Assembly (NCBI RefSeq): GCF_028769735.1
Contig: NC_088170.1
Coordinates: 49,013,585-49,077,584, forward strand
Length of the DNA stretch: 64,000 nucleotides
From: Zonotrichia leucophrys gambelii
Taxonomy: Eukaryota; Chordata; Aves; Passeriformes; Passerellidae
Direction of reading: 5' to 3'
Every line of letters starts with the position of its first letter. The first letter of the stretch is position 1. Both the position numbers and the translations under genes were made by a program. A model generated the notes under the pieces. That model searched no databases, was not told where the DNA came from, and was given only the letters and a program-made list of their open reading frames with translations. This document shows positions 35,600 to 46,252 of this stretch, in pieces.

Positions 35600-36730
35600 A
35601 TTTACCTTGATTATATCAATGTTACATAATTATCTCCTTTATATCAAGGTCTTCCATGGAGTCCTGGTAGCCAAACTAAAGATTAGATGTGTGAAGTATA
35701 ATCAGGATGAAAAATTTGGACAATCAGACCCAAAGGATAGTGGCCAATGAGTCAAAGTGTACCTAGTGATCAAGGCATGTCCTCTGGAATTGATTTAAAG
35801 GGATGATACTTTAACAAAGGACAGTGACCTTGATGATGATTCACTCTCTCAGGTTCTTGCATTATTTCAAATTGGGAACCATGGTTAATATGCTTGAGAG
35901 CTAGGCTGTTCTTGGTTATGAAAGAATAAACAAGCTGAAAAAATGAACTAATAAGAATAAGACAGTAGAAGCTGTCTTCTACTTGTCATGAAGAATGTCC
36001 ATCATCAGTTCAAGCTGGGAACAGACTGTCTTTAAGAAGTGACCTGGGATCAAGATATGTTTACAGCAATGAAGACCAAATGCCTACTGGGCTGTATTAG
36101 CAAGGCTGTAATTAACAGATTGAGGGTGTAGTTGGCAGATTGAAGCAAATGGTTATTCTTCTTCATCCAGTGATTTTGAATTCAATGCTTATTTCTGGAG
36201 CATTGCGTCTGGTTTTGGACACCTGGTAAAAGATACATCAACAAACAGAATCTAGTGGAGAATCACCAAGATGATTGGAAAGGCTGAAGAACATCAGGAA
36301 AGGCTGTTGAAACAGTTTAGCATGGAGAATAGGGAGGAATATAATATAATATAATATAATATAATATAATATAATATAATATAATATAATATAATATAAT
36401 ATAATATAATATAATATAATATAATATGGAATATAATTTCAGGGAGGGAGTTACAGTAAAGGGAGTTACAGTAAAGACAGAGCCCAATTTTTTTTCTTGG
36501 ATGGGTACAACAAAAGATCAAGGGCTAGTAGCCAAACTCATGAATACAAAAATTCTACTTGGGTATATTATTCACTGTGAAAGAGGTCAGGCACTGGAAA
36601 AGGCTGCACAAAGAGGTGTAGGAATCTCTCTCCCTAGTGATTTCCAAAATGCAACTTGTCAAGACCCTGGGCTGCCCTCTTTTGAGCAGGATGTTGAATC
36701 GACCTGAGCCATTTGCCCTCTTGCAGCTTC
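35600..36730 (+). mobile_element. Decayed CR1 LINE (reverse transcriptase to 3' region) with a microsatellite insertion
   Basis: ORF2 remnants are visible in translation: VLVAKLK at 35661-35681 and NQTQRIVANESK starting near 35720, which fit the CR1 reverse-transcriptase region, now split by stops and deletions. Downstream, CTGGGCTGTATTAGCAAGG (about 36090) and a CACCAAGATGATTGGAAAGGC block (about 36267) match the 3' part of CR1. After the pentanucleotide array comes a 3' block with GGCTGCACAAAGAGGTG (about 36602), AGTGATTTCCAAAATGC (about 36637) and CTTTTGAGCAGG near 36690. The copy is old: frames are broken throughout and parts are missing. The left boundary is approximate. Confidence 0.8.
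36338..36427. repeat. (ATAAT)n microsatellite, about 18 copies
   Basis: Seventeen perfect tandem ATAAT units from 36341 to 36425 with partial units on both sides, about 90 bp in total. It lies inside a CR1 fragment. The uninterrupted array suggests recent expansion and probable length polymorphism. A separate 15-bp tandem duplication (GGGAGTTACAGTAAA at 36446-36460 and 36461-36475) follows 18 bp later. Confidence 0.98.
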
Positions 36731-39593
36731 CCCTCTTACAGTAAAAATGAAAATAACTGATAAGCCTTTTCACAAAATGCACATAGCAAAAATATTTTAT
36801 GCTATTCTTTTCCCTTTCTCTAATGGTATTTTTTTATACATTTCAAAACTGAATCTCCTAACCTGCTTCTAATGATGAGCCAATCTTCTGCATTCATAAA
36901 TCTTGGTTGGGCAGCAAATGCAAATTTTCAGTATGTCCTCCTCCAGTCCAGTTACCTTCCCTGAGTTACAGAATTGCCCCTGAAGAGGCAGGAGAAAACC
37001 AAAACAGTATCCTTAATCAACAAGATAACTTCCTCAAAAGAAAAATGTGCAAATTGGTTTCTGAATCTCCTCAAAATATTTTAATGTGAAAATGAAAAAT
37101 AAGTAAGTTTTATAATTTTTTCAAAGTTCTAAAAAGTTGCAAGACAATAGGTTTATTTTCTCTTTTCTTTTTATTTCCTTGTTATTTTATTTTCTTGGTT
37201 TTGGAGTAAAGAAATTCAATTGATAGAAGATTGCAAGCAAATGAATAGGGAGACTTATCTGTAATACCACAAAGCTAACTTCTGCTTCTGAGTGTTTTCA
37301 AGACAACTATTTCACCTTGTGTGATTTTATTGGTATTCAGACCACATTGGAAGAAAGCAGAAAGGGTCATGTTACAATTTCCATTGTGCTTGTTTGTGAA
37401 TCGAAGCGTAAGCTGACATCTTGTAGTAGAATCAAAGAATGCAAGCAGCACAGTTCATAAACCTGCTTTCCTCAGGTCTCACCAATTTGAAATATAATTG
37501 CAATATTAAATTCTACTCTAGTTATGACTCCAAGAAGAAGACAATTTACTAATTATATCTGTTATTTTACATATTACATCAGTATTAGAGAGAGAGTAAT
37601 GATTTTGCAGACACAGCACTGGATGAAGAAAAGCATAAACATATGCACAAAATGTGTTAGAAATAACATGTATCACACAATCATAAGGAAATAAAAGAAC
37701 ATAAGCAAATTCAGCATGGCCCGTAAACATGTTTGTACTATTCACCTTGGATATAGGAGGCAGAAGGTTAAGTAATGCTTCTTTCAGGTTTAGATTGAGG
37801 ATTTGAACTTGAATGTTCCTGGATAATTTTCCTAATCACCTCATCACTTTTAAATACTTCCAACCCATATACATATAATAATTTTGCATTCTATTGCAGT
37901 AAATTTGACTTTCCGCCAATAAAATGTTCTATATGCTTGCAATTATATTGTTCTCCATCTACTTTACAACCAGAGTCCCAAAGAATCTAAATCATTTAGG
38001 TACCTCAGGTACTTCCAGATTTCCAGATTTGACAATCCTTTCAGCTATTCTTCTTTCTAAGGATATGTCATTCACACTCCATCTGGTTAATCAAGCTACC
38101 ACCTGGTTACTGAAGTTCCATTCACTTCCATTCCATTAAAGCTGTGAGAGACTTGCTCTTTTATAGCAAGCGTGCCCTAACCATCACTTCATAGGCCTTT
38201 CTGGAACAGTTTGTTCTAAGTCTTTCCCAGTTTCCAGGTGATGTTACTCCATATTACATAATCTAAATATTCAACAGGGCAGGCAAATACTGCAATTCAG
38301 TTGTGATTATGCAACCACGTGAAATGATAAAAGTCCATACTCCAAATCAATATTAAGTTATTGTACATGGTGGGCCAGGTTCAGCACAAGAGAATGAGAA
38401 ATGATGCAGTTGCCTAGGAGGCTTGTAGGACTACAGAGAGCTATTTCCTTCCCTAATTCAGTAAAATAAAGATTTTTGTAAGGGTCGCCTGTATTTCAGG
38501 CACTCCTAAACCACTTGAGTATTAGGGTATCAGAGAAATCACTGTTTCCTGCTTTCTGTTCATTGTGAGCACAGTCACTAGGCTTCCAAATAGAGTTCAC
38601 ATCTATCAAAATTGAGTGGAGTCAGGTCTGATCTAGGTCTAATAGGCCAATTCTTCCCTTTACTAGCAATTTCCTGCTGGTTGTGCTAAATACTTCTATA
38701 CATAAATAGGAGCATTTACTATTACAAAAAACTCCCTACATTCTACAAAAAGAACTGTCAAGAGGATATCAAGTGGAACAAACCCTTAGGTAAACAACCA
38801 CTTGAAATGATGACCATAATAATATATTAGTATTCCAAGTACTCAGCTCTTGATTTTCTTGTGAGAAACCACTTTTATTCTGTTACTAAATATTGGCATT
38901 TAAGGTGTAGAGAATATTATTCTCTTTTACAAATCACTAACACAATTTAATCAATCAGTAAACAATATGAACAGTGAAATTTTTGACCATCTGCATTAAT
39001 AAAAACAGAACTAGACACATCACAGACCAACTGGGAACCTGAGAAAAAGGGCCCAGTGATACTGAGATGTGGGATCTAGGATCTCTCTTTATCTTATACA
39101 AGTTGGCAGGTAGTTTAATAAGTGATACAGCAAAGCTAGAACCTGAGGAAGGAGAAGGAACTTGTTTCTGGTGATAAAACCTTTGCAAGCAGCCAAAGTA
39201 AAGCCAACACAGTAATAATTTAAGTAGTACAAATAACCAGTATCCCAAAGCTGAAGCATGTTCCTTTTCCATTTTTAGTGATATAGACTTGGTCATTGAA
39301 ACCATGGCTTTAATATTATCTGTCAATGGAATTAAGCATAATGAAATTGCCAGGAATCCAATCTTCATCACATCCACATTTTTTAAATGTGATCTTTAAT
39401 GTTGCCTTATATTGGCAGACAAGTCCTTCAGTCTTTAAATTAAAGGGTTAGATCTAATAGCATGGATAGTTGTTGAGTAATAGTTCTGGGACTCAGGTGT
39501 GGCTGTCTTTCATCGACTTCCATCCCTTTTAAAAGGATAGATACGAAAAAATTACACTGATGGTTGTCTTCTTTGCAATTACTCTCACCTTGG
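36731..39593. other. Unique DNA, no gene recognised
   Basis: AT-rich sequence without recognisable repeats. A minus-strand open frame of 140 codons (38955-39377) has a hydrophobic middle but no family resemblance I can name. In DNA of this length and composition about one such frame is expected by chance. Confidence 0.5.
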
Positions 39594-40106
39594 TGTTGCA
39601 GGTTACCTCCAGGTGGCTAAGCTAAGTCCCCACAGAGTCACTCGTGCACCACAGCCCTCCACTTCCCTTTCAAATGGGGGAGAGTATTAAGAGAGCAAAA
39701 AGCAAGAAAACTCATGGGTCAAAAAAAGGATAGTTTAGTGAAGAAGAATTCCCCCAACAAGGGATGCAAAAATATTCAGTCACCACGACCAGACCAATAT
39801 CCATCCAGTCCTCATGCAGTGGCTCTCTTTTGAATTACAAAGACAGACATTTCATTTCTGAACATGATGTTACATGGCATGGGGTATCTCTGGTCAGTTT
39901 TGGGCAGCTGTCCCAGCTGTGTCTACTCCCAGGTTCCTGCTCACTCCAAGTCCTGTTGCTGAGGAGGGGAGGGAGTAGCAGGCAGCCTGGATGCTGGGCA
40001 AGGACTTTTCAGCATTAGGGAAAACATTGGTGAATTTTGGTCACCAGTCTAAACAGCACCATATGGATAGATGAAAACTAACTGCATTCCAGTCAAACCC
40101 AGTGCA
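39594..40106 (-). mobile_element. LTR family B, shortened
   Basis: On the plus strand the order is that of the reversed family: TGTTGCAGGTTACCTCCAGG (39594), AAATGGGGGAGAGTATTAAG (about 39673), GAAAACTCATGGGTC (about 39706), ATGATGTTACATGGCATGGGG (about 39863), a GGGCAGCTGTCCCAGCTGTGTC block (about 39902), GCTCACTCCAAGTCCTG (about 39938), and the end CCAGTCAAACCCAGTGCA at 40106. The sense start is therefore TGCACTGGGTTTG on the minus strand at 40106. At 513 bp it is shorter than a full family member would be, by internal deletions. No clear target duplication is seen. Confidence 0.8.
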
Positions 40107-43100
40107 TTTTGTGTTGATATCCTTGAGTTTGCTTCCCACCCCCCTTTCATTTACTCCCATCCTAGTCATTGTCCTGGCACTGCAGCATTCTACAGCAATG
40201 GGTAATTTAAAGCAGAACTTTTAATCTTTTCACATAATCTGTTCCTCACATCTCTGTATTCATTTTTCTATATTGATATAATTTATGATAAATTTGGATG
40301 TAAAACTTGAGAAAGCGTCAAAATTTTTATAGCCTGCTTACATCAATGTGGGTCAAACAAGTGAGTAGTTGGATAAGACTGAACACATTCAAAAGGATCA
40401 ATAAGCTTCCTCTGCCTAGAGAAATTACAGTCTTACAGAAGGGAATGTATTGCTCAAAAATATAATGTAATTATTTAGGTAACAAATTTCTTAGAACTCA
40501 GATACTTGATTCCTTCTGTCAGCTCTACTTACCTTCTGGAAACAAAACCGCTTACAAATTCAAAGTTTGTAAAGGAAATTGCTTTTCTTCTCTGCCTTTT
40601 GTCTGACTAACTACTGAACTAAAAGTGACATAACTGACACCATGTAACAAACCATTTTCTGAGCAGGTGGCTTGGAAATTGTACTAACACTATTCTTATT
40701 AGCACTGAATATAATACTTTGAGTACTGTTGATATTTGCACTGTAATTTGCAAAATATTCCATTTTTCCCCTACATAAAATAACTGTTCAGCTTCAGGAA
40801 CATCACATCTTTGTTAGAAAAATCATAAAATTTTAAAATGTTAGTTAGATGTATGCTACTACCAGTTTTTCTAAACAAGGGTTAAAATACAGCATAATTG
40901 TTTAAATGGTTCCTGACTGTTTTTGGAGGGAGAATTGAAACATAGTTAATATTTTTAGACAATTAACAGTTCTGTAACTATTATTTTCTCTCAGTGCTAT
41001 GCATTGGGTAATTAACATTCAATGTTTTGAAGTGTATTATTACCTTAATATTAGAAATGAAATATTTTAGTAGACATACTCATTATTCTCTTGAATGCTG
41101 CAGCTGGGAATTCCTATGTTTTGTCCTTACTGCAAGCTCCAGTTCCACACATTCGTCTCTAAAGGAACCATTCAAATCATGCATAATTTCATTTAAATCC
41201 GAGAACTCCATAAATATACAGTGTTCTTGTTTAAGTAATGAAATTGCAAAACCAGAATTACAGTTCTTGCCTACCCATATTCCTTTTAGGATCTTGTCCT
41301 AGATCACCATGATTGAAATAGTATTTTGCATTTCAGACTGAAGAAAAGCTACAGATATCATTATTGTGAAGGGCAAAAGAATATTGAAAATTATTAATTC
41401 TCATATTGAAGATTTCCTTTCAGATAACAAGCTAGAGGTAATTATTTCTTCCTTTCTGTAAGTTTTGGGGGTTTTGTTTTAAATTCCTATTATGTCATGT
41501 AAATTTCTCTTTTTCTAAGAACAGCTGTCTATTGAATTCAGAACTTCAGCTATTGTTCCATTCTTCAAAAAAAAGCTTTGTGACTCAGCAGTATTATCTA
41601 ACCATAGGCTTATTGCTCAATTATCTCTGTGTTTAAGTCAAGGAACAGAAGTTTTTTTAATTACTTGCCTTTTTTTTTTTTTTGAGATATGTTAGTGTGA
41701 CTTTAGGGAAAAGTACAGGACAAAAGTACAGGGCAAACTTAATGTTCTCTATAATTCAGTAAAAATGCCTTTTGTCTTAGTAAAATGGACTTAATTGAAC
41801 CCTTTAATGGTAAAAAATGTTCTGCATAGGTCAATGGAAATTTAAGCAGTGTTGCTGTTGGTTGGTTGATATATAATAGTGGACCTTTAGGTCCAAATTT
41901 TCCAACCTTCTGTCAATACCACGTCTCTGCAAAGCCTTACAGATTGCTTATAATTTTTCTTTTATTAGAAATTAAGTAAGCTTTGCTTCTACTTGCAAAA
42001 TTTCAAGGGTACCTTTAAAGTGTGTTCTCTGAGGAGAATGCCAGCAATATCCAAGAACACTTCCTCAAGGTGCTGAAAGTTTTAAAGGCTGATGAGATGG
42101 ATTCATACCAGACTGCAGATCAAATGCAAGATCATGAGACCTTTATAAAACACGTATGGCTTTGATTAATAAAATAAATCAAACTAAGTGCTCTTTTATG
42201 ACCTTTAACCACAATTCAGGGAAAGCTAATGCTGTTGGCTGACAACAAGCCAATCTTTCCTGTAATGGCAGCTATTAAAAACACGGGAAATCAAGACATT
42301 ATCCAATTCATATCAATTAATCAGATACCTTGGCTAAGCAGAACTAATATCCCATTTTGTTATCAAGACATATAGTAAAATGTAATAACTGTAGTAGGGT
42401 TCAGTTCAGTAGCAAAAATAAGGTTTTGTACTCATGTATCTTTGCTTTCTGTTATTGATCTATTGATCTTCAAACCTACTTTTAATTAAAAAGCAACTCT
42501 CCCGTTATGGTTTTGTGGTATCCATGACTGTTTGTAAAAAAATAAAAATAAAAAGTTGAATATGTTGTAGTCTTTTAAAGCATCTGACAGTTCTGAAAGG
42601 TAACCTCAATAAGAGAATATTATACAACAAATGCTCTGGACCAGCTGGAAAGGAAATATCTAATAGATAAGTTGTTTCCAGATGTGTTTCTTTTCCACAT
42701 TAAGGTAAATGCGTAGACTATAATGATGTGTTTCTGAAGGAAGGATTATTTCAGTGAGAAGAAAATTAAGAAGATCCAGCCAGCAGAACAAAATGTTACA
42801 TCACATCTTAAGGTAACAAATTGGTCCTGTCAAAGATGACGTCTTTAAAGAATTTGTTTGAACAGATTGTAACATTCATTATAAGGAATTCTCAACAGGA
42901 AGGTTAGTGAAAGTCATATTAGAGTTTAGTATAATTTATGCTGAACATTATTAAAATATTGAATATGTTTGAAAGTTGTAACATATAAGTTGTATCATTT
43001 TGCTAATGAATAGACTGTATGTAATGATTTTAGTCATAGGTGGTCATGTCAATATTCCATCCTTACATAAGATATGGAAGGAGCAGCCCAACAGCTAAGG

Positions 43101-43279
43101 ACTATATTGGTAGTCCAAAGGGCTTCCATGGGTTTAGATTTTTGGTTTGCACACTATTGTTCACTTTTGTCAGACTGCAACACTTGTGAATGTTAGGAAA
43201 GGGGACAGCAGCTTTCAGTGTTGGGAGATATATGAGTCCTTGATGAATACCCAAAGATCTGAGATTAGTCAAGCGCTAA
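40107..43279. other. Mostly unique DNA
   Basis: AT-rich, with no supported gene. A stretch near 41550-41640 and another near 42040-42330 show faint resemblance to LINE reverse-transcriptase coding sequence on the plus strand, too weak to annotate as an element. Confidence 0.45.
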
Positions 43280-44319
43280 TCTAGTGTACTGTCAGGTACT
43301 CTGGGTTCCAGGAACCCAGGGTTCTCTCTGCCATGAGATCCAGGGACTCAAGAGATACAGGAAAATTTGTTTCTGGCTAAAACCAAGGCAAAATGTTCTA
43401 AAGTGCCTCAGCCTTCCCCATGTCCATTGCCACTAGATCCTCTGCCTCATTTACTGGGGGCTGTACTATTTCTTTTGTTTTTCTTTTCAGACTAACATAT
43501 CTGTAGAAGCTCTTTTTCTTCACATAACTTGACAAATTTAGACCCAGCTATGCCTTTGCTTTCTTGGATCCCGTCCCTACACTCTTGGACACTGTCTCTA
43601 CATTCTTCCTGGCATGTGTGTCCCTGCTTCCACTGCCTATGCATTTCCCTCTTGTGTTTCTGTTTGGCTAGAAGGTCCTTACTTAGCTATGCTCATGTCT
43701 TGCCTTCTTTGCCTGACTTCTTGTACATGGGAATTGATACTTCTTGTGTTCTCATAAAAAATGTCTTTACCCCTGGAGGCAGTTTCCCAGGGTTCCCATC
43801 CACCAGATCCTTTAGAAGACTGAAATTTCACTTAAGATATTACTAATCTTTATCCCTTGAGATCACAAGTTCCATCAGACATGATCACTGTAGCTTGGGA
43901 TACCACCAATCTTGGCCTTTCCAGTAAGTTCATCTGTATTGGTCAGCAACAGTGCATCTTCTCTGGCTGGACTTACTATCACCTGGATTAGAAAGTTGTC
44001 CTCTGTACATTCCTAAAGTTACCTGTACTGATGCAGATTGCTGTTCTGCTTTTTCTGCAGCTGTCAGGGTGGCTGAAATACTCCATCAGGAGCAGGGCCT
44101 GCAGGCATGACGTTTCATGTAGTTGAAGCGAGAACATTTCATTGACATCCTCCCCTTGATCAGGTACTCTTTGTTAGATACCAGTCACAAGGTTTCCTTT
44201 GTTGTCTTGATCTCTAATTTTTACTCATAGACCTCTGACCTGTGCATTACTGCTTTTCAAAGAAAGATCTGTGCAATCAATCCATCTGTTTAGGTAGAGA
44301 GCAAGTCCCTCTACCTCTG

Positions 44320-44475
44320 TTCCTCCAGAACAGTTTATAGCCATCAATTGCAGCGTTTCAATCATGTGATTCATCCAACCAAGTTTCATTGAGAGTGATC
44401 AGATCAAAGATTTCCAGCTCCATTGTGTCTTCCAGGTCTTCTTTTTTGTTGCCCATATTGTGTGCATTGGTAAAG
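44320..44475 (-). pseudogene. CR1 ORF2 endonuclease remnant
   Basis: In one minus-strand frame the sequence reads NAHNMGNKKEDLED, then LNETWLDES, then after a stop AIDGYKLFW. This is the order seen in the N-terminal part of CR1-family AP-type endonucleases: an Asn-containing first motif, the Glu of the ETW motif, then a GYxLF strand. The Glu is still present. An in-frame stop follows LDESHD, and downstream motifs are not found intact. Confidence 0.75.
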
Positions 44476-44624
44476 AGATGCAATTGATTGGACTGTTGAC
44501 TTTCATCTCTTTCATGGAACCAATTTGGAGGGTTTGGGGCTGTGTGTCACTGCTGTGGTAGGTGTGTTCTTCCACTCTGTTGCTTGTGAGAACACAAGGA
44601 CTTTGCAATCCAGTCCCCAGTTCA

Positions 44625-45093
44625 TTAGTGTATAGTGCAATTCACTGTTGGTGAATTTTCCAGTGACGATTCACCTGCTCTTTTAGATAGGGGTATCCCA
44701 CATCTCCTTAGTAATTTGCAGTCATCAAAAAATGTCCCATGATCATAGAAGCCAATGCCCTGGTGATGACACCAGCCACAAAGCCAGGTGTTGACCTGCA
44801 TGACATGCCTACTTCTGGCCACACCTCTGACTGGCAAGATGAGACCATTTGGGCCCCATCCTCTTCACTTGTGCCACCAGGGCTCTGAAGTCCTCATTGA
44901 ACTTGCCTGGGTTATGTTTCACTGCGCCACTGGTGTCCATATGCAAAAGAATTTGGTGGTAGTAGTCTGTGCTTTTAACCTGTTGTGGCAATCTCTCTGT
45001 GACATCCCAGATTTCAGCTCCTGGCCAAGCAGTGAACTTCTGTTGACTGTATATAAGCCCATCAGATGGGTGCCTCAGCTGACAGTCACCCAC
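44625..45093 (-). pseudogene. CR1 ORF1 esterase-domain remnant
   Basis: Two minus-strand frames that overlap by a frameshift cover the domain: 44809-45093 (with AWPGAEIWDVTERLPQQV and a following DYYHQILLH strand) and 44625-44837 (with VNTWLCGWCHHQGIGFYDHG and CGIPLSK). The order fits the SGNH-type esterase domain carried by CR1 ORF1 proteins. The Gly-x-Asn-type block after the ILLH strand has degenerated to MDTSG. The last block, where the family has an Asp-x-x-His pair, reads CGIP, so both catalytic residues are lost. This is a relic without activity. Confidence 0.72.
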
Positions 45094-45717
45094 TCCTACA
45101 CTCCCTGGTTCTTTATTAATCTCTTAGTATGTGCAACAGGTATGGTCTTTTCCAGCTTCACCCTGAGTGACTCCCCCTTGAGGCCTCTGTGCTGCTGGAG
45201 CTGGCACTCTCCTCTCCCTGGACCATAGGGTAGTGTGCAGTGCTCCACAGGAGCAGCAGCTTCCCTGACAAGAAGCTTTGTCTTGGTGGTAACCTCCAAT
45301 TGCTCCCAGCTGTCCCAGCAGATGGCTCCAGGCTGCTGCAGAGCACAGCCCTTGCTTTGTCTCTAGCACTGCACTTCCCAAGATGTCAAAGCACTGCCCA
45401 ATTAGCCCTCCTACTCCATGGAATCCTCAGGCAGCTGGGTGGACTTGCACAGGCAGGAGCTGGCTGGGATGACTGTCAGGCTGCAGCCTGCAGCTGTGGA
45501 GGGGCAGAGCAGGGCGCAGCCTGGCTGCTGTCACAGCGCACTCTCCTCCTTGCACCAACTTGCAGTGAAATTCCATGCCACTCCTCCCAGGCACTTCTCT
45601 GGTTTTGTACAACCTGGTCGTATGATCATTTGCACTCTCCAGGGGCCAGTTCCATAGAGCAGACACCCAGTCTCCAGAGACCTCGCAAGCCTCCTGGTCT
45701 TCCTGGCATGCCACAAG

Positions 45718-45736
45718 AGCTGCTGCTGCTGCTGCT
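45718..45736. repeat. (CTG)n short run
   Basis: Five consecutive CTG units just after AGCTG at the 5' edge of the CR1 copy. Confidence 0.85.
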
Positions 45737-45745
45737 AGCATGGAA

Positions 45746-46111
45746 ATAAATCATAAACCAGGAAATATTCTATAATTGGAAGGATTTGATTTAAACTATT
45801 TTTACAACAGTTACTTATGGCAAACAGCAACAAAACTAAATCAAACTATACAGGTTATTTTTAGCAATAGCAAGGCAACCAGAAATGTCTCAAAGCACAA
45901 AATTAATGCAAGGTAATGTAAACATATGATTAGGTTCTTTATAAAAAAAAAATAAGCAGACACTAAACCAAATAGTATTAATACTTGTAAACATCTCAGA
46001 CATCCCATAGGATAAAAGAAACTATACAAATGTAAATTGTTTTTCTCACCACAATTCTGGCACCATACTGTGCAGAATGTTACTACTGGATATTTTTAAT
46101 AAAACTACAGA
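45746..46111. other. Unique DNA between CR1 and SINE
   Basis: AT-rich; nothing recognised. Confidence 0.5.
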
Positions 46112-46252
46112 TACACAGAATATTCTGAATTCGAAAGGGACCCACAAGAATCATAAAATAAAATCAAATCATAAATAAATGGATCATGGGGAATTGAACA
46201 CAAGCTTGGTGTTATTATCACCATGCTTTGATCAACTGAGCAAATCTCAGGG
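46112..46252 (-). mobile_element. TguSINE1-like SINE (tRNA-Ile head, CR1-like tail)
   Basis: The reverse complement starts near 46252 with GATTTGCTCAGTTGATCAAAG, which keeps the A-box and D-arm of a tRNA-Ile. It continues with GCATGGTGATAATAACACC (anticodon arm, AAT at the anticodon position) and GTGTTCAATTCCCC (B-box and T-arm). An A/T-rich spacer around 46155-46180 is followed by the CR1-like tail CTTGTGGGTCCCTTTCG and CAGAATATTCTGTG near 46113. It complements the copy at 21402, where the A-box is eroded instead. Confidence 0.88.

Larger units (their letters stand above)
43280..45745 (-). mobile_element. CR1 LINE, 5' part (5' region, ORF1, start of ORF2)
   Basis: This copy runs right to left. 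45230-45745 is GC-rich and corresponds to the 5' region and early ORF1. 44625-45093 carries the remnant of the ORF1 esterase domain. 44320-44475 carries the start of the ORF2 endonuclease. 43370-43510 carries the linker between endonuclease and reverse transcriptase, where the frame reads RYVSLKRKTKE. Much of the endonuclease after its start is missing or scrambled, and the reverse transcriptase and 3' end are not recognisable below 43280. Stops and frameshifts show that it is dead. Bird CR1 copies are usually truncated from the 5' side, so a copy keeping the 5' side and lacking the 3' side is unusual and implies a later deletion or break. Plus-strand frames of up to 169 codons here are antisense shadows. 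Confidence 0.85.

Noticed and set aside
36338..36427. CRISPR-like or satellite array
   Set aside because: The unit is a pentanucleotide without spacers in vertebrate DNA, so it is a microsatellite.
38955..39377. Minus-strand open frame of 140 codons with a hydrophobic segment
   Set aside because: No recognisable family, no start or splice context, and roughly one frame of this length is expected by chance in 64 kb of this composition.
41550..42330. Plus-strand CR1 reverse-transcriptase remnant
   Set aside because: One short stretch (IVPFFKKK near 41552) and a later one look faintly like LINE coding sequence, but the order and spacing do not hold and much of the sequence is A/T-simple.
45240..45749. 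Plus-strand open frame of 169 codons
   Set aside because: Antisense to the GC-rich 5' region of a CR1 element.
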